A stretch of 35,247 nt of DNA from Chloroflexota bacterium (GCA_025358525.1 JANYJI010000204.1:1-35247); one strand, 5' to 3'; shown: positions 1 to 8,175, numbered from the stretch's first letter. Notes: generated by a model not told the origin, from the letters alone. Program-made: numbers and translations.

Positions 1-189
1 CGAGAGACCCCGCCCTCGGCGACGCCGATACGCTGCGCTGATCCCGGGGACGACTACCTGATCTCGCTCGCGGCCGACCAGCACGCCGTCCTAGTTTCTG
101 GGGACGGCCACCTCCTCGCCTTGGCGGGCGACTTCCCGATCCAGGCGCCGAGGGGCTTCGCCTCCACGGTCATCGACGCGACGGACTGA
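1..189 (+). CDS. PIN-domain toxin-like protein, C-terminal fragment
   Basis: Frame 1 is open from the left edge to a TGA at 187-189 and gives about 62 residues; the start lies outside the window. The fragment contains DDYLISLAADQHAVLVSGDGHLL followed closely by PIQAPRGF. The spacing of an Asp pair, a VSGD/HLL strand and a final I-x-x-P-R-x-F motif is what the C-terminal half of PIN-domain proteins of the COG1569 type looks like. In that family the Asp residues bind Mg2+ or Mn2+ for RNA cleavage. It sits just before a DUF4160/DUF2442 pair, so the left edge may be a small toxin-antitoxin-rich patch. No antitoxin for it is visible here. The family call is fairly firm; activity cannot be judged from a fragment. 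Confidence 0.7.
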   Translation, partial: RETPPSATPIRCADPGDDYLISLAADQHAVLVSGDGHLLALAGDFPIQAPRGFASTVIDATD

Positions 190-267
190 CGCGTTTCGGT
201 CGTGCATTCGAGGCAACGACCGCGTCAGGTAATCGAGAGATAAGCGGCCACGGGCATCATCGGCGCC

Positions 268-519
268 ATGCCGACGCTCCTCCGGACCGGTCCGTACACG
301 TTCTTTATCGTCCTCCACGACTGTGCCGAACGGAGACATGTCCACGTCCGCGGTGGGGGCCGGGGTGAGGCCAAGTACTGGCTGGATCCATTGGTGGAGC
401 AGGCTGCCACTCGGGGCTACACTGGCCGCGAACTCGCACGTATCGATCGGGAGATCCGCGACCATCGTGGTTCACTCATCGGGCGATGGCACGAAATCTG
501 CGAAGGCGAAACAACGTGA
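268..519 (+). CDS. DUF4160 domain protein
   Basis: This 83-residue protein starts MPTLLRTGPYTFFIVLHD and carries HVHVRGG and EAKYWLDP. That is the usual DUF4160 layout: a PT-hydrophobic N-terminus, a PHVHV-like strand, then a (A/V)K-W/Y-x-L/D strand and a C-terminal helix. The function of the family is unknown. Its stop TGA (517-519) overlaps the GTG (516-518) of the DUF2442 gene, so the two are translationally coupled. DUF4160 and DUF2442 genes are commonly found as a pair and have been suggested to be toxin-antitoxin-like, without proof that I can cite. A longer ORF in another frame (323-700) spans the gene junction and is a shadow. Confidence 0.85.
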   Translation: MPTLLRTGPYTFFIVLHDCAERRHVHVRGGGRGEAKYWLDPLVEQAATRGYTGRELARIDREIRDHRGSLIGRWHEICEGETT

Positions 520-797
520 ATGCCGCGCTTGTCCGGGATGTCCGCGTGGACGACCACCAGATCACCTTCATCCTCACGGACGATCGCGAGGTTTCTGCGC
601 CCACGTCCTGGTCGCGGCTATTGACGGACGCCACAGAAAGGCAGCGCGCCAACTGGCGCCTCGGTGGCTTCGGGACGTACGTCGAGTGGCCGTCGATTGA
701 CGAGCATGTCGGTCTCTGGACGCTGCTGGGCGTTTCGGAGGAGGAACTGATGGAGGCCTCCGGGTTCGAGATCGGCCGGAATCCCATTCACACTTGA
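516..797 (+). CDS. DUF2442 domain protein
   Basis: With the GTG at 516 this gives 93 residues. The body reads VRVDDHQITFILTDDREVSAP, then W-R-L-G-G-F-G-T-Y-V-E-W-P-S-I-D-E, which matches the DUF2442 pattern: a short beta-sheet giving the response to a ligand or partner, followed by W..(D/E)D. An ATG at 486 is in frame but lies inside the DUF4160 gene and adds ten Arg/Asn-rich residues. The GTGA overlap at 516-519 is the more likely start. The pairing with DUF4160 is typical and suggests a two-gene module. The biochemical role is unknown. Confidence 0.82.
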   Translation: MNAALVRDVRVDDHQITFILTDDREVSAPTSWSRLLTDATERQRANWRLGGFGTYVEWPSIDEHVGLWTLLGVSEEELMEASGFEIGRNPIHT

Positions 798-918
798 CGT
801 GCCTCGGTGGTTCGGGGATCTGGCCCGCCCCGAGAAGAGCCGCCGAAGAGCAAACGCGCCACCGCACGGTGACCGCACTGCTCAGCGCCCAGCGCCGCCT
901 CATCACCGGAGATAACCG

Positions 919-1164
919 ATGAGCCTGTTCCATTTTCTCCTCGTATACGACCTGCGCCAGCAACTGCTAGTAGACGTGCGCGAGTTCACTGACGCGACCG
1001 AGGCCACGGATGCCTATGGACAGGCCGAGCTCGAACATCTCGGAGACAGAGACTGCGAGATAGTCCTGGTCGGCGCCGACTCCCTGGACACGATCCGGAA
1101 GACCCACGGCCACTACTTCACGAAGGCCGGGGCGATCACGCTGCCCGAGCTGGTGGCCTCTTAG
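919..1164 (+). CDS. small protein of unknown function (81 aa)
   Basis: ATG at 919 is preceded by a good ribosome-binding site (GGAG seven bases upstream). The product starts MSLFHFLLVYDLRQQLLV and is acidic overall (many Asp/Glu). It has a mid-region of the form D-A-T-E-A-x-x-A-Y, then EIVLVGADSLDTIRKTH near the C-terminus. There is no signal peptide, membrane segment or metal-binding cluster. The alternating strand-helix-strand pattern suggests a small alpha/beta fold. I recognise no family with a known role. It converges with hoxH, and a hairpin lies between them. The clear ribosome-binding site and regular secondary structure support a real gene. Confidence 0.7.
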   Translation: MSLFHFLLVYDLRQQLLVDVREFTDATEATDAYGQAELEHLGDRDCEIVLVGADSLDTIRKTHGHYFTKAGAITLPELVAS

Positions 1165-1183
1165 CCGCTCGCGCCGGGCGGTA

Positions 1184-1218
1184 CGGATCGGGAAGGCGGG
1201 CGTTCCCGGAGGGATCCG
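1184..1218. terminator. possible bidirectional terminator between the small gene and hoxH
   Basis: A two-part inverted repeat lies in the 96-base gap between the convergent genes. The inner stem is GGGAA (1190-1194) pairing with TTCCC (1203-1207). The outer stem is CGGATC (1184-1189) pairing with GATCCG (1213-1218), with a 5-base bulge. There is no T-run on either strand, so efficient Rho-independent termination is unproven. Its position between converging genes is the main support. Confidence 0.45.
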
Positions 1219-1260
1219 AAGACAGCCGCAGCGCGTCAGGGCACACGCCAGAGGCCGGGG

Positions 1261-2682
1261 CTACTCCGTTCTTGCCTCGTCCAGCAACTGACCATCCGGC
1301 CCTTGGAGCTGCAGGAGCAACGGGACCATACCCAGGGCGTGAGTGGAGCAGCTGAGGCAGGGGTCGTAGGCACGGACCAGGGCGGAGACGCGGTTGAGGG
1401 CACCTTCTTGGATCTTGTTGCCGTCGACGAACCTCCTGGCCACCTGCAGGATTCCGCGGCCGATGGCGAGGTTGTTGTGGCCGGTGGCGACAATCAGGTT
1501 GGCCCAGGTCATGGCGCCGTTGTCGTCCACCTTGTAATGGTGGATGAGCGTGCCGCGCGGGGCCTCGATGATGCCGATACCCTCGAGGTTGTTGACACCC
1601 GCGTGGGCGCGGACTTTGGTCCCGAGGATGGCCGAGTCGTCGAGCAACTCCCGCATGCGCTCGAGGGCGTACAAAGTCTCGATGAGTCGCGCGTAGTGGT
1701 AGTGGAAGCCGCTCTGGACGATGCGGCCGAGACGCCCGCGGTACTCCTCGAGCTCCGCGTCGGCCTCCGGCGTGCCGCAGTGGTCGGCGACGTTCAGGCG
1801 CGCGAGCGGGCCGACGCGGTAGATGCCGTCGGGGTAGCCGACGGGCTTGTAGTACGGCGCCTTCAGGTAGGAATCCGGGAGTGTTGCCTCCCCGATATAG
1901 GTCGCGTAGTCGTCGGGATTCACCTGGTCGGCGATGATGCTGCCGTCAGGGCCGATGAAACGCAGGTTTCCGTCGTAGAGCCGCAGCGAGCCGTCCGGTC
2001 CGACGAGGCCGCAGTACATCGTGGGGAAGTTTGAGAAGGACTCGATCTCGTTCGGGAAACTGTCGAGCGTCTTCTTCCAGAGCGCGAGCGTGCGCTTCAC
2101 GATCGCCATGGCCGCGGGCAACTCGGCCAGCGTCATCTCTTGCGCCTGCTGGTCGAACTGGGCGTTGACGCCGCCAGGCACGATCCACGAGGGGTGGATG
2201 CGCTCCTTGGCGAGCCGCTCGATCACCTGCTGGCCGAACTTGCGCAGAGCGATCCCGTCGCGCAGTGCGTCGGGGTGTGCCTCGAGCAGCCCCGCGATGT
2301 TGCGCTTGGCAGGATCCGAGTCCATGCCGAGCAGCAGGTCGGGCGCCGAGAGGTGGAAAAAGGACAGCGCATGCGACTGCACGAACTGGGCGCAGTGGAT
2401 CAGCTCCCGCAGCTTCCCCGCGGCGGCCGGGATGCGCACGGCCATGATCTCGTCGCACGCCTTTGACGAGGCGAGCAGATGGCTCACCGGGCAGATGCCG
2501 CAGATGCGCGATGTGATCGACGGCATTTCGTAGTACGGCCGTCCCTCGACGAACTTCTCGAACCCGCGGATCTGGGTCACGTGGAACTGCGTGTCGGTCA
2601 CTTGCCCAGCATCGTCGAGTTTGATCGTGATCCTGGCGTGGCCCTCGATGCGCGACACGTGGTCGATCGTGATCTTCCTCAT
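1261..2682 (-). CDS. hoxH: NAD-linked [NiFe] hydrogenase large subunit HoxH
   Basis: The catalytic subunit holds the NiFe(CN)2CO centre and interconverts H2 with protons and electrons. Using ATG 2682 (AGGAG seven bases upstream) the product has 473 residues. It begins MRKITIDHVSRIEGHA, the usual start of the family. Ni ligands are visible as RICGICPVSH (C61, C64) and DPCLSCSTHALG (C442, C445, H448). The 25 residues after H448 form the C-terminal peptide that a HoxW-type protease normally removes. An ATG at 2778 would add 32 Ala/Pro-rich residues and starts 8 bases after the hoxY stop; I consider it less likely but cannot exclude it. HoxH is the last gene of the operon. No hyp or hoxW maturation gene is in the window. 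Family assignment is firm; group 3d is inferred from the operon. Confidence 0.95.
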   Translation of the reverse strand: MRKITIDHVSRIEGHARITIKLDDAGQVTDTQFHVTQIRGFEKFVEGRPYYEMPSITSRICGICPVSHLLASSKACDEIMAVRIPAAAGKLRELIHCAQFVQSHALSFFHLSAPDLLLGMDSDPAKRNIAGLLEAHPDALRDGIALRKFGQQVIERLAKERIHPSWIVPGGVNAQFDQQAQEMTLAELPAAMAIVKRTLALWKKTLDSFPNEIESFSNFPTMYCGLVGPDGSLRLYDGNLRFIGPDGSIIADQVNPDDYATYIGEATLPDSYLKAPYYKPVGYPDGIYRVGPLARLNVADHCGTPEADAELEEYRGRLGRIVQSGFHYHYARLIETLYALERMRELLDDSAILGTKVRAHAGVNNLEGIGIIEAPRGTLIHHYKVDDNGAMTWANLIVATGHNNLAIGRGILQVARRFVDGNKIQEGALNRVSALVRAYDPCLSCSTHALGMVPLLLQLQGPDGQLLDEARTE

Positions 2683-2786
2683 GGCTGGTCTCCTGGCCTC
2701 GGCCGGCTGCGGCGCGGGCGCATATGCCACGACCTCCCGACCCAGCGGGGCGCGCGATGTTGCCTTCCTGGTCGCCATGCCCTGCC

Positions 2787-3332
2787 CTACCCGAACCGCA
2801 GCTTGGAGCCGAGGTCCGGCTCGCGGCCTTCGAGCAGCTCACTCAGCACAAACAGGATCGCGCTGGGTTTCGGAGGGCAGCCGGGGACGTGGACGTCGAC
2901 CTTGATCGCCGAGTGCAGCGGCTGCGCTTGCTTGAGCAGGGCGGGCACGCCGTCCGTCGGCACGCCTGGTCGCTCGGTGCCTGGTCGCTCGGTTGCGCCC
3001 TCGACGTATACGCGCTCGAGCAGCTTGCGCGTAGGGATGCCGTTGCGCATCGACGGCACGTTGCCTGTCACTGCGCAGTCGCCGAGCGCCACCACGACCT
3101 TGCTGCGCACCCGCGCGATCTTCGCGAGCTTGAGGTCGTCCTGGCTGCTGACCGCGCCCTCGATCACGGCCACGTCGACACCCTCGGGCCACTCCTGCGC
3201 GTCGACCAGCGGGCCGAACACGATGTCGGCCTTCTCAAGCACGGCGACGATGCCCTCGTCAAGGTCGAGCAGCGACATATGGCAGCCCGAACAGCCGTCA
3301 AGCCAGCAGGTGCCGATCTTCGCCTTGTCCAT
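2787..3332 (-). CDS. hoxY: NAD-linked [NiFe] hydrogenase small subunit HoxY
   Basis: The small subunit relays electrons from the NiFe site through a proximal [4Fe-4S] cluster to the diaphorase part. The 181 residues begin MDKAKIGTCWLDGCSGCHMS. Cluster ligands are C14 and C17 (C9 is also near), C86 in GDCAVTGN and C152 in PGCPP. The short length without extra C-terminal clusters is typical of HoxY. ATG 3332 shares one base with the hoxU stop (TGATG); a GTG one codon upstream is an alternative. A tandem 15-base duplication makes residues 114-123 read TERPG twice, in a loop between the C86 and C152 regions. The gene lies in its usual place between hoxU and hoxH. Confidence 0.95.
   Translation of the reverse strand: MDKAKIGTCWLDGCSGCHMSLLDLDEGIVAVLEKADIVFGPLVDAQEWPEGVDVAVIEGAVSSQDDLKLAKIARVRSKVVVALGDCAVTGNVPSMRNGIPTRKLLERVYVEGATERPGTERPGVPTDGVPALLKQAQPLHSAIKVDVHVPGCPPKPSAILFVLSELLEGREPDLGSKLRFG
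2964..2993 (-). repeat. exact 15-base tandem duplication in hoxY
   Basis: GCCTGGTCGCTCGGT occurs twice back to back (2964-2978 and 2979-2993). It keeps the frame and adds one TERPG unit to a loop of HoxY. It is probably a recent slippage event. Confidence 0.85.
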
Positions 3333-4039
3333 CACTGGCCCTCGCGCATCGAGGTCAGGCGGCTCACGCCGGCCCGCTGCTTAGTCATTTCCTCGACCCC
3401 CCAACCCTTCTCGGCCATGGCGCCCGTGGGGCAGGCCTGCACGCACTTGCCGCAGCTGGTGCAGCTCGTGGCTTCGCCCCACGGCCGTTGCAACTCGGAG
3501 ACGAGCCGCGAGTGGATGCCGCGGCCGGCGATGTCCCACACGTGCGCGCCCTCGATCTCGGCGCAGGTGCGCACGCAGCGCGAGCACAGCACGCAGCGAT
3601 TGTGGTCGAGGACGTAGCGCGGGTGCGTGGTGTCGACGCTGAGTCGCGGGTAGTTGTACGGGTAGCGAACGTGCGTGACGCCGTGGTCCTGCGCCAGGGT
3701 CTGCAGCTCGCAGTGGCCCGAGGAAACACACACGGCACAGACGTGATTGCGCTCGACGAGCAGCAGCTCAATGACCATCTTCCGATAGGACTGGATCTGG
3801 GGCGAGGTGGTGGCAACCGCCAGGCCCTCTTGCACGGGCGTAGTGCAGGCGGGCAGCAGGCGGGCGACGCCGGACACCTCGACCATGCACAGCCGGCACG
3901 CGCCGACCGCGCTGAGGCCTTCCATATAGCAGAGAGCCGGGATGTACTTGTCGTGGGCTCGGGCAACCTCGAGGATCGTCTGGCCCGCGGTTGCCGCGAT
4001 CACCTCGCCGTCGATGCGGACCTTCACCTTATCGGTCAA
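3332..4039 (-). CDS. hoxU: hydrogenase diaphorase iron-sulfur subunit HoxU
   Basis: This NuoG-like subunit carries electrons between HoxY and HoxF. I chose the TTG at 4039: it follows GGGAGG by six bases and gives 235 residues, the usual HoxU size. The upstream ATG at 4087 would start inside hoxF. Ligands in order: a [2Fe-2S] set C37, C48, C51, C65; a His/Cys set H99, C101, C104, C110; and two ferredoxin-type [4Fe-4S] sets, C149/C152/C155/C159 and C193/C196/C199/C203. All clusters appear complete. The gene lies 11 bases after hoxF and overlaps hoxY by one base, consistent with co-translation as a complex. Confidence 0.95.
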   Translation of the reverse strand: MTDKVKVRIDGEVIAATAGQTILEVARAHDKYIPALCYMEGLSAVGACRLCMVEVSGVARLLPACTTPVQEGLAVATTSPQIQSYRKMVIELLLVERNHVCAVCVSSGHCELQTLAQDHGVTHVRYPYNYPRLSVDTTHPRYVLDHNRCVLCSRCVRTCAEIEGAHVWDIAGRGIHSRLVSELQRPWGEATSCTSCGKCVQACPTGAMAEKGWGVEEMTKQRAGVSRLTSMREGQ

Positions 4040-4050
4040 AACGATCCTCC

Positions 4051-7000
4051 CTATCTTTCGCTGCCGCGAACGTCGCAGCGCAGGCAACGGGTCGTTTCTT
4101 CCATCGCCGCCAGAGCCGTGAGGCCGAGCGACACCTCGGCATACGACTGCACTCGCTGGGCGGCCGGCATCTCGCCAGGCACGTGGCGGCCGAAGTCGCT
4201 CGGCGTCTCGGGCGGCTCCATCTGGTACTCGAAGTCGGGGATCAAGCTCGCGAAGCGGTCCTGCCCCATCAACCGCTTGTCGATGTTGCGGGCGGCCTTC
4301 TTGCCGATCCCCATTGCGTTCGACACGTTCGAGGCGCCGGTGATGAGGTCGCCGCCCGCATAGAAGCTGTCACGGCTCGTTTCGAGCGTGTAGCGGTCGA
4401 CCTCGATCGTGCCGGCCTCTTTCACCTTCAGGCCTGAGGCCTTGCAGAAGTCGGGGTCGACCTTCTCGCCGACGGCCAGGATCACGGTGTCGCACTCGAT
4501 GCGGATCACCTCGTCCGTCGGCACTGGCCGGCGGCGTCCCGAGGTGTCGAACTCGCCGGGCTTCGTTCTGACTGCCTCAATCGCGCGCACCTGGCCGTTC
4601 TTGTCGCCCGTGATCCGGTGCGGAGCCGCGAGATAGAGGAGCTTGGCGCCCTCGTGCTCGGCGGCCAGGATCTCTTCCGGAATCGCCGGCATGTCCTTGC
4701 GCTCGCGGCGGTAGACGATCGTGACGTCGGCGCCCAGACGACGCGCGGTGCGCGCGGAGTCGATCGCGGCGTTGCCTCCTCCGATCACCACAACGTTCTT
4801 CCCGACCGGGACCTGCTCGTTACGCGACACGGCCTCCAGGAACGGCAGCGCCGGGATCACGCCCGTGAGTTCGGTTCCGGGCAGATATACCCAGCCTTCC
4901 TTCCATGTGCCGATCGCGAGGAACACGGCGTCGTGCTGGTTGGCTAGCTCGTTGAGGCCGGGGCCCTCGCCCACGGTCACGTTGAACTGGAACTTCACGC
5001 CCAGCCGCTCGATCAGCTCAATCTCCTTGTCGAGGACCTTCTTCGGCAGGCGGTACTCCGGCAGCGCGTAGCGCAGCATGCCGCCGGCCTGCGGCCGCGA
5101 CTCGTAGACCGTGACGGAGTGGCCGAGGAGCGCCAGGTAGTAAGCACAGGCGAGGCCGGTCGGGCCGGCGCCCACGACCGCGATCTCGTGCCCGGTCGGC
5201 TCCAGCCTGCGCGCGAGCACCTTCTCGACCATCGGGTCGAACTTGTCGGTGAGCAACACCTCGTCGGCGATCTGGCGGTGGACATCGCGCATGTTCACGG
5301 ACTCGTCCACGGCGGCTCGGCGGCAGCGGTTGTCGCAGGGGTGCTGGCAGACGCGCCCCGTCGAGGCCGGCAGTGGGTTGTCGAGGATCACTGAGAGGAA
5401 CGCGTCCTCGAGCCGCTCCTCCTTGTACAGCTGCAGGAAGCGCGGGATGTTCATGTGGAGCGGGCAGGAGTTCTCGCATGGCGAGAGCGCCAGATCCTCG
5501 CACACGCCGGCGCGGCAGCGCTTCGCCACGATGTGGTCTTCGAACTCGTGCCGGAAGTGGCGCAGGCTCGTGAGAACGGGGTTGGGCGCGCTCTGGCCGA
5601 GCCCGCAGAGCGAGGTGTCACGGACCATGCGGCACAGCTCGTCGAGCGCCTCGATGTCCTCGTGCGTGGCCTTGCCAAGGGTGAAGCCGTTGAGCATGCG
5701 CAGCGCCTTGTCAAGGCCCACGCGGCACGGGACGCACTTGCCGCAGCTCTCCGAGTGCGTGAACTCGATGAAGTAGCGGGCGACGTCAACCATGCAGTTG
5801 TCTTCGTCCATCACAACCATGCCGCCCGAGCCCATGATCGAGCCGAGCTGCGCGAGCGTCTCGTAGTCGACAGGCGTGTCGAACATCTCCACCGGGATGC
5901 AGCCGCCCGAGGGGCCGCCCGTCTGCACGGCCTTGATGTCGCGGCCGTTGGTGCCGCCCTCACCGATGTCGTAGATGAACTTCGCGAGCGGCGTGCCGAG
6001 CGGCATCTCGACCAGGCCGGTGCTGTGCACCTTGCCGACCAGCGAGAACACCTTTGTGCCTGCGCTCTTGGCGCTGCCGATCTCGGTGAACCAGGCCGGC
6101 CCCTTGGAAACGATCGGGGCCACGTTGTACCAGGTCTCGACGTTGTTGATGTTGGTCGGCTTACCGTAGAGGCCCTTCTGCGCCGGGAACGGCGGCCGCG
6201 GCCGTGGCCGGCCGCACTCGTCCTCGAGCGACGCGATCAGGGCTGTCTCCTCGCCGCACACAAAGGCGCCGGCACCCTCGACCATCTCGATGTCAAAATC
6301 GAAGCCGCGCCCGAGCACGTTGTGGCCAAGGACACCGTAGGCCCGCGCCTGCTCAATCGCGCGCTCGAGGCGCAGCACCGCCAGCGGGTACTCGGCGCGC
6401 ACGTAGATGATCCCCTTGGCCGCGCCGGTGACGTAGCCAGCGATCATCATGCCCTCGAGGAGAGCGTGGGGGTCGGACTCGATCTCGTTACGGTTCATGT
6501 ACGCGCCGGGGTCGCCCTCGTCGGCGTTGCACACGAGGTACTTCTCGGGCCCGGCCGCCTTCGCCAGGAACTCCCACTTATTGCCGGTCAGATACCCGGC
6601 GCCGCCGCGACCACGCAGCTTCGAGGCCTTGATCTGCTCGATGACGCCGGCTGGGTTCTGGTCGATCAGGACCTTGTACAGGGCCTGATACCCACCGACC
6701 GCGATGTACTCCTCGATGTCGTCTGGGTTGATCAGGCCACAGTTGCGCAAGACGATCTTGACCTGCCCATTGAAGAACGGGATCTCGTTCCAGTTCGGCA
6801 CGTCCGGGTAGCCGGAGCCGTACTTCACGTGGCCGGTGAGATGGTCCCACTCCTCGATCTTGCACAGCACGATCTCGGCCGGCGGCAGTTGACCGAGGCC
6901 GTTCAAGATGTTGTCAACGTGGTTCGGCTGCACTTGGTGCAGCATCAGCAGCGGGCGGCCGGGCACCCACACATTGACAAGCGGCTCCTCGGCGCAGAAG

Positions 7001-7197
7001 CCGAAGCAGCCGACCGGCGCCAGTTGCACGGCGAGGCCGCTGGCGTCGATCTTGGACGCGAAGGCGCTGTAGACGGCCTCGGCGCCGTTGCCGGAGCCGC
7101 AAGTGCCCATACCGACTGCGATGCGCGGCCTGCTGGGCAGCAGCTTCGCAAGCCCGGCCTCGCGCACGGCGGAGAATGCGGCGAAGTCGTGAATCAT
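4051..7197 (-). CDS. hoxF: HoxF (NuoF-type diaphorase) fused to a GltD/NfnB-like FAD/NAD(P) oxidoreductase
   Basis: From ATG 7197 (sharing one base with the hoxE stop) the protein has about 1,048 residues, roughly twice a normal HoxF. Positions below count from the GTG one codon earlier. Residues 25-100 are a thioredoxin-like [2Fe-2S] domain with only C34, C65 and C69 visible. Residues 190-430 are the FMN/NADH domain (RGRGGAGY at 196, CNADEGDPGAY at 224, CGEETALIASLE at 315). C486, C489, C492 and C532 hold a [4Fe-4S] cluster. From about 560 the fusion begins: C562, C567, C575, C579, then C618, C622, C626 as in GltD. An FAD Rossmann motif VVGAGPTGLACA lies at 675 and a second, NAD(P), motif VVVIGGGNAAIDSA at 803, followed by YRRERKDMPA. 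The Arg pair suggests NADPH. Residues 947-975 close the FAD site. No stop or frameshift separates the halves. I infer a hydrogenase able to use both NAD and NADP, possibly with electron bifurcation or transhydrogenation. Confidence 0.93.
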   Translation of the reverse strand: MIHDFAAFSAVREAGLAKLLPSRPRIAVGMGTCGSGNGAEAVYSAFASKIDASGLAVQLAPVGCFGFCAEEPLVNVWVPGRPLLMLHQVQPNHVDNILNGLGQLPPAEIVLCKIEEWDHLTGHVKYGSGYPDVPNWNEIPFFNGQVKIVLRNCGLINPDDIEEYIAVGGYQALYKVLIDQNPAGVIEQIKASKLRGRGGAGYLTGNKWEFLAKAAGPEKYLVCNADEGDPGAYMNRNEIESDPHALLEGMMIAGYVTGAAKGIIYVRAEYPLAVLRLERAIEQARAYGVLGHNVLGRGFDFDIEMVEGAGAFVCGEETALIASLEDECGRPRPRPPFPAQKGLYGKPTNINNVETWYNVAPIVSKGPAWFTEIGSAKSAGTKVFSLVGKVHSTGLVEMPLGTPLAKFIYDIGEGGTNGRDIKAVQTGGPSGGCIPVEMFDTPVDYETLAQLGSIMGSGGMVVMDEDNCMVDVARYFIEFTHSESCGKCVPCRVGLDKALRMLNGFTLGKATHEDIEALDELCRMVRDTSLCGLGQSAPNPVLTSLRHFRHEFEDHIVAKRCRAGVCEDLALSPCENSCPLHMNIPRFLQLYKEERLEDAFLSVILDNPLPASTGRVCQHPCDNRCRRAAVDESVNMRDVHRQIADEVLLTDKFDPMVEKVLARRLEPTGHEIAVVGAGPTGLACAYYLALLGHSVTVYESRPQAGGMLRYALPEYRLPKKVLDKEIELIERLGVKFQFNVTVGEGPGLNELANQHDAVFLAIGTWKEGWVYLPGTELTGVIPALPFLEAVSRNEQVPVGKNVVVIGGGNAAIDSARTARRLGADVTIVYRRERKDMPAIPEEILAAEHEGAKLLYLAAPHRITGDKNGQVRAIEAVRTKPGEFDTSGRRRPVPTDEVIRIECDTVILAVGEKVDPDFCKASGLKVKEAGTIEVDRYTLETSRDSFYAGGDLITGASNVSNAMGIGKKAARNIDKRLMGQDRFASLIPDFEYQMEPPETPSDFGRHVPGEMPAAQRVQSYAEVSLGLTALAAMEETTRCLRCDVRGSER

Positions 7198-7730
7198 CAC
7201 CGTGCGCTCTCCTTACGCAGCGCGTCGACCTCGCGCATCAGCGCCTGCTCCTTGACGTGCCCGCGGATCGCGTGGTCAATCTCGACCACCGGGGCGAGCG
7301 CGCACTGGCCGAAGCAGGCGACGGTGCGGATGGTGAGGCGCCGGTCCGGCGTCGTCAGCGTGAGCTTGTCGGCGTCGTCACTGGCCTCCCGCAGGCCCAG
7401 CTGGAGCTTCACGCGCTCGAGCAGCGCCCGGGAGCCGCGAGTGTGACAGGCCGTGCCACGGCAGATGGCCACGGTGTGCGTGCCCTGCGGATCAAGGTTG
7501 AAGAGTGCAAAGAACGTCGCGACGGCATAGACCTGCGACTGCGGGACGCCCGTGCGTGCAGCCACGTACTCGAGCGTCTCCATCGGGAGGTACTTGTTGC
7601 GGTTGCGGTCCTGCAGCTTCTCCAGGATGCCGAGCAGCGCGCCTGGGCGGCCGACCTGATCGCCGATGATCCGGTCGATCAGGTCCTGGTCCTCGTGATG
7701 CGGCGGCGGAGACACCGATCCGGTGGTCAT
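7197..7730 (-). CDS. hoxE: hydrogenase diaphorase subunit HoxE (NuoE-like)
   Basis: A thioredoxin-fold [2Fe-2S] protein that joins HoxF in the NADH-oxidising module. ATG 7730 is preceded by GGAGAG at four bases and gives 177 residues; a TTG at 7742 would overlap that site and is unlikely. An N-terminal helical part (LIDRIIGDQ to YVAARTGVPQSQVYAVATFF) matches the NuoE helical bundle. Cluster ligands are C90 and C95 (CRGTACH) and C139 and C143 (CFGQC). It is the first gene of the hox operon, as in cyanobacterial-type hoxEFUYH sets. Because HoxF already has its own thioredoxin-like domain, the complex holds two such domains. Confidence 0.95.
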   Translation of the reverse strand: MTTGSVSPPPHHEDQDLIDRIIGDQVGRPGALLGILEKLQDRNRNKYLPMETLEYVAARTGVPQSQVYAVATFFALFNLDPQGTHTVAICRGTACHTRGSRALLERVKLQLGLREASDDADKLTLTTPDRRLTIRTVACFGQCALAPVVEIDHAIRGHVKEQALMREVDALRKESAR

Positions 7731-8175
7731 CGAACTCTCCAAAGGGAGGCCGTGCTCCGCTGGCCGGCGCAGTGAACGGCCTGCATGACGTACGGCGATG
7801 GCGGCGAGCCTAGGCTTCGCTGAGTCTGCGCAGTAGGGCCATCCGGACCAAGGTGGACTGGACTCTCATCCGCACGGGGAGCCGGCTGGCAGGTGCGCAC
7901 GCCATCGGGGCGACCGGCTGCCGCAGCGCGCCGACCACGATCTCCCGAAATCGCAACTCCGGGCCCGTCAGATTGTGCAGCCCAAGGGTTGGGGCTATTC
8001 TCCGCGCCTGCCGATGGCGGCTCTCGCTCCACGCCTGTCTGGCCCCACTCCCGTCGGCGTAACGATCGGGCCCCGGCGGGGTTAGAGCATGATGCAAGCG
8101 TTCGGAGTCGTGGCAACGCTGACCCCGACTCGCCAGCGTCCCGGCGCGGCAGACAACGGAGGACCGACAGATCTC
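7731..8175. other. divergent intergenic region between hoxE and fabI
   Basis: This 445-base stretch separates the minus-strand hox operon from plus-strand fabI, so it should hold the promoters of both. I see one fair plus-strand promoter candidate (listed separately) and no clear promoter for hoxE. The fabI frame is open on the plus strand from 8089 with an ATG there. A 95-residue minus-strand ORF at 7810-8097 has no good start signal and no recognisable motif. I see no tRNA, riboswitch core or long inverted repeat. Confidence 0.6.
7973..8001 (+). promoter_or_regulatory. candidate sigma70-type promoter for fabI
   Basis: TTGTGC (7973-7978) and TATTCT (7996-8001) are separated by exactly 17 bases. 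They match 3 of 6 and 4 of 6 consensus positions, in a region that is otherwise very GC-rich. Transcription would begin near 8008, giving a leader of about 170 bases to the preferred fabI start. It is a pattern match only. Confidence 0.3.

Noticed and set aside
5455-7446. A 663-residue ORF antisense to hoxF
   Set aside because: It is the mirror frame of a strongly conserved gene in GC-rich DNA, has an unnatural Arg/Val/His composition and shows no domain.
7810-8097. A 95-residue minus-strand ORF in the hoxE-fabI gap
   Set aside because: No ribosome-binding site, no motif, and it covers the likely promoter region of fabI.
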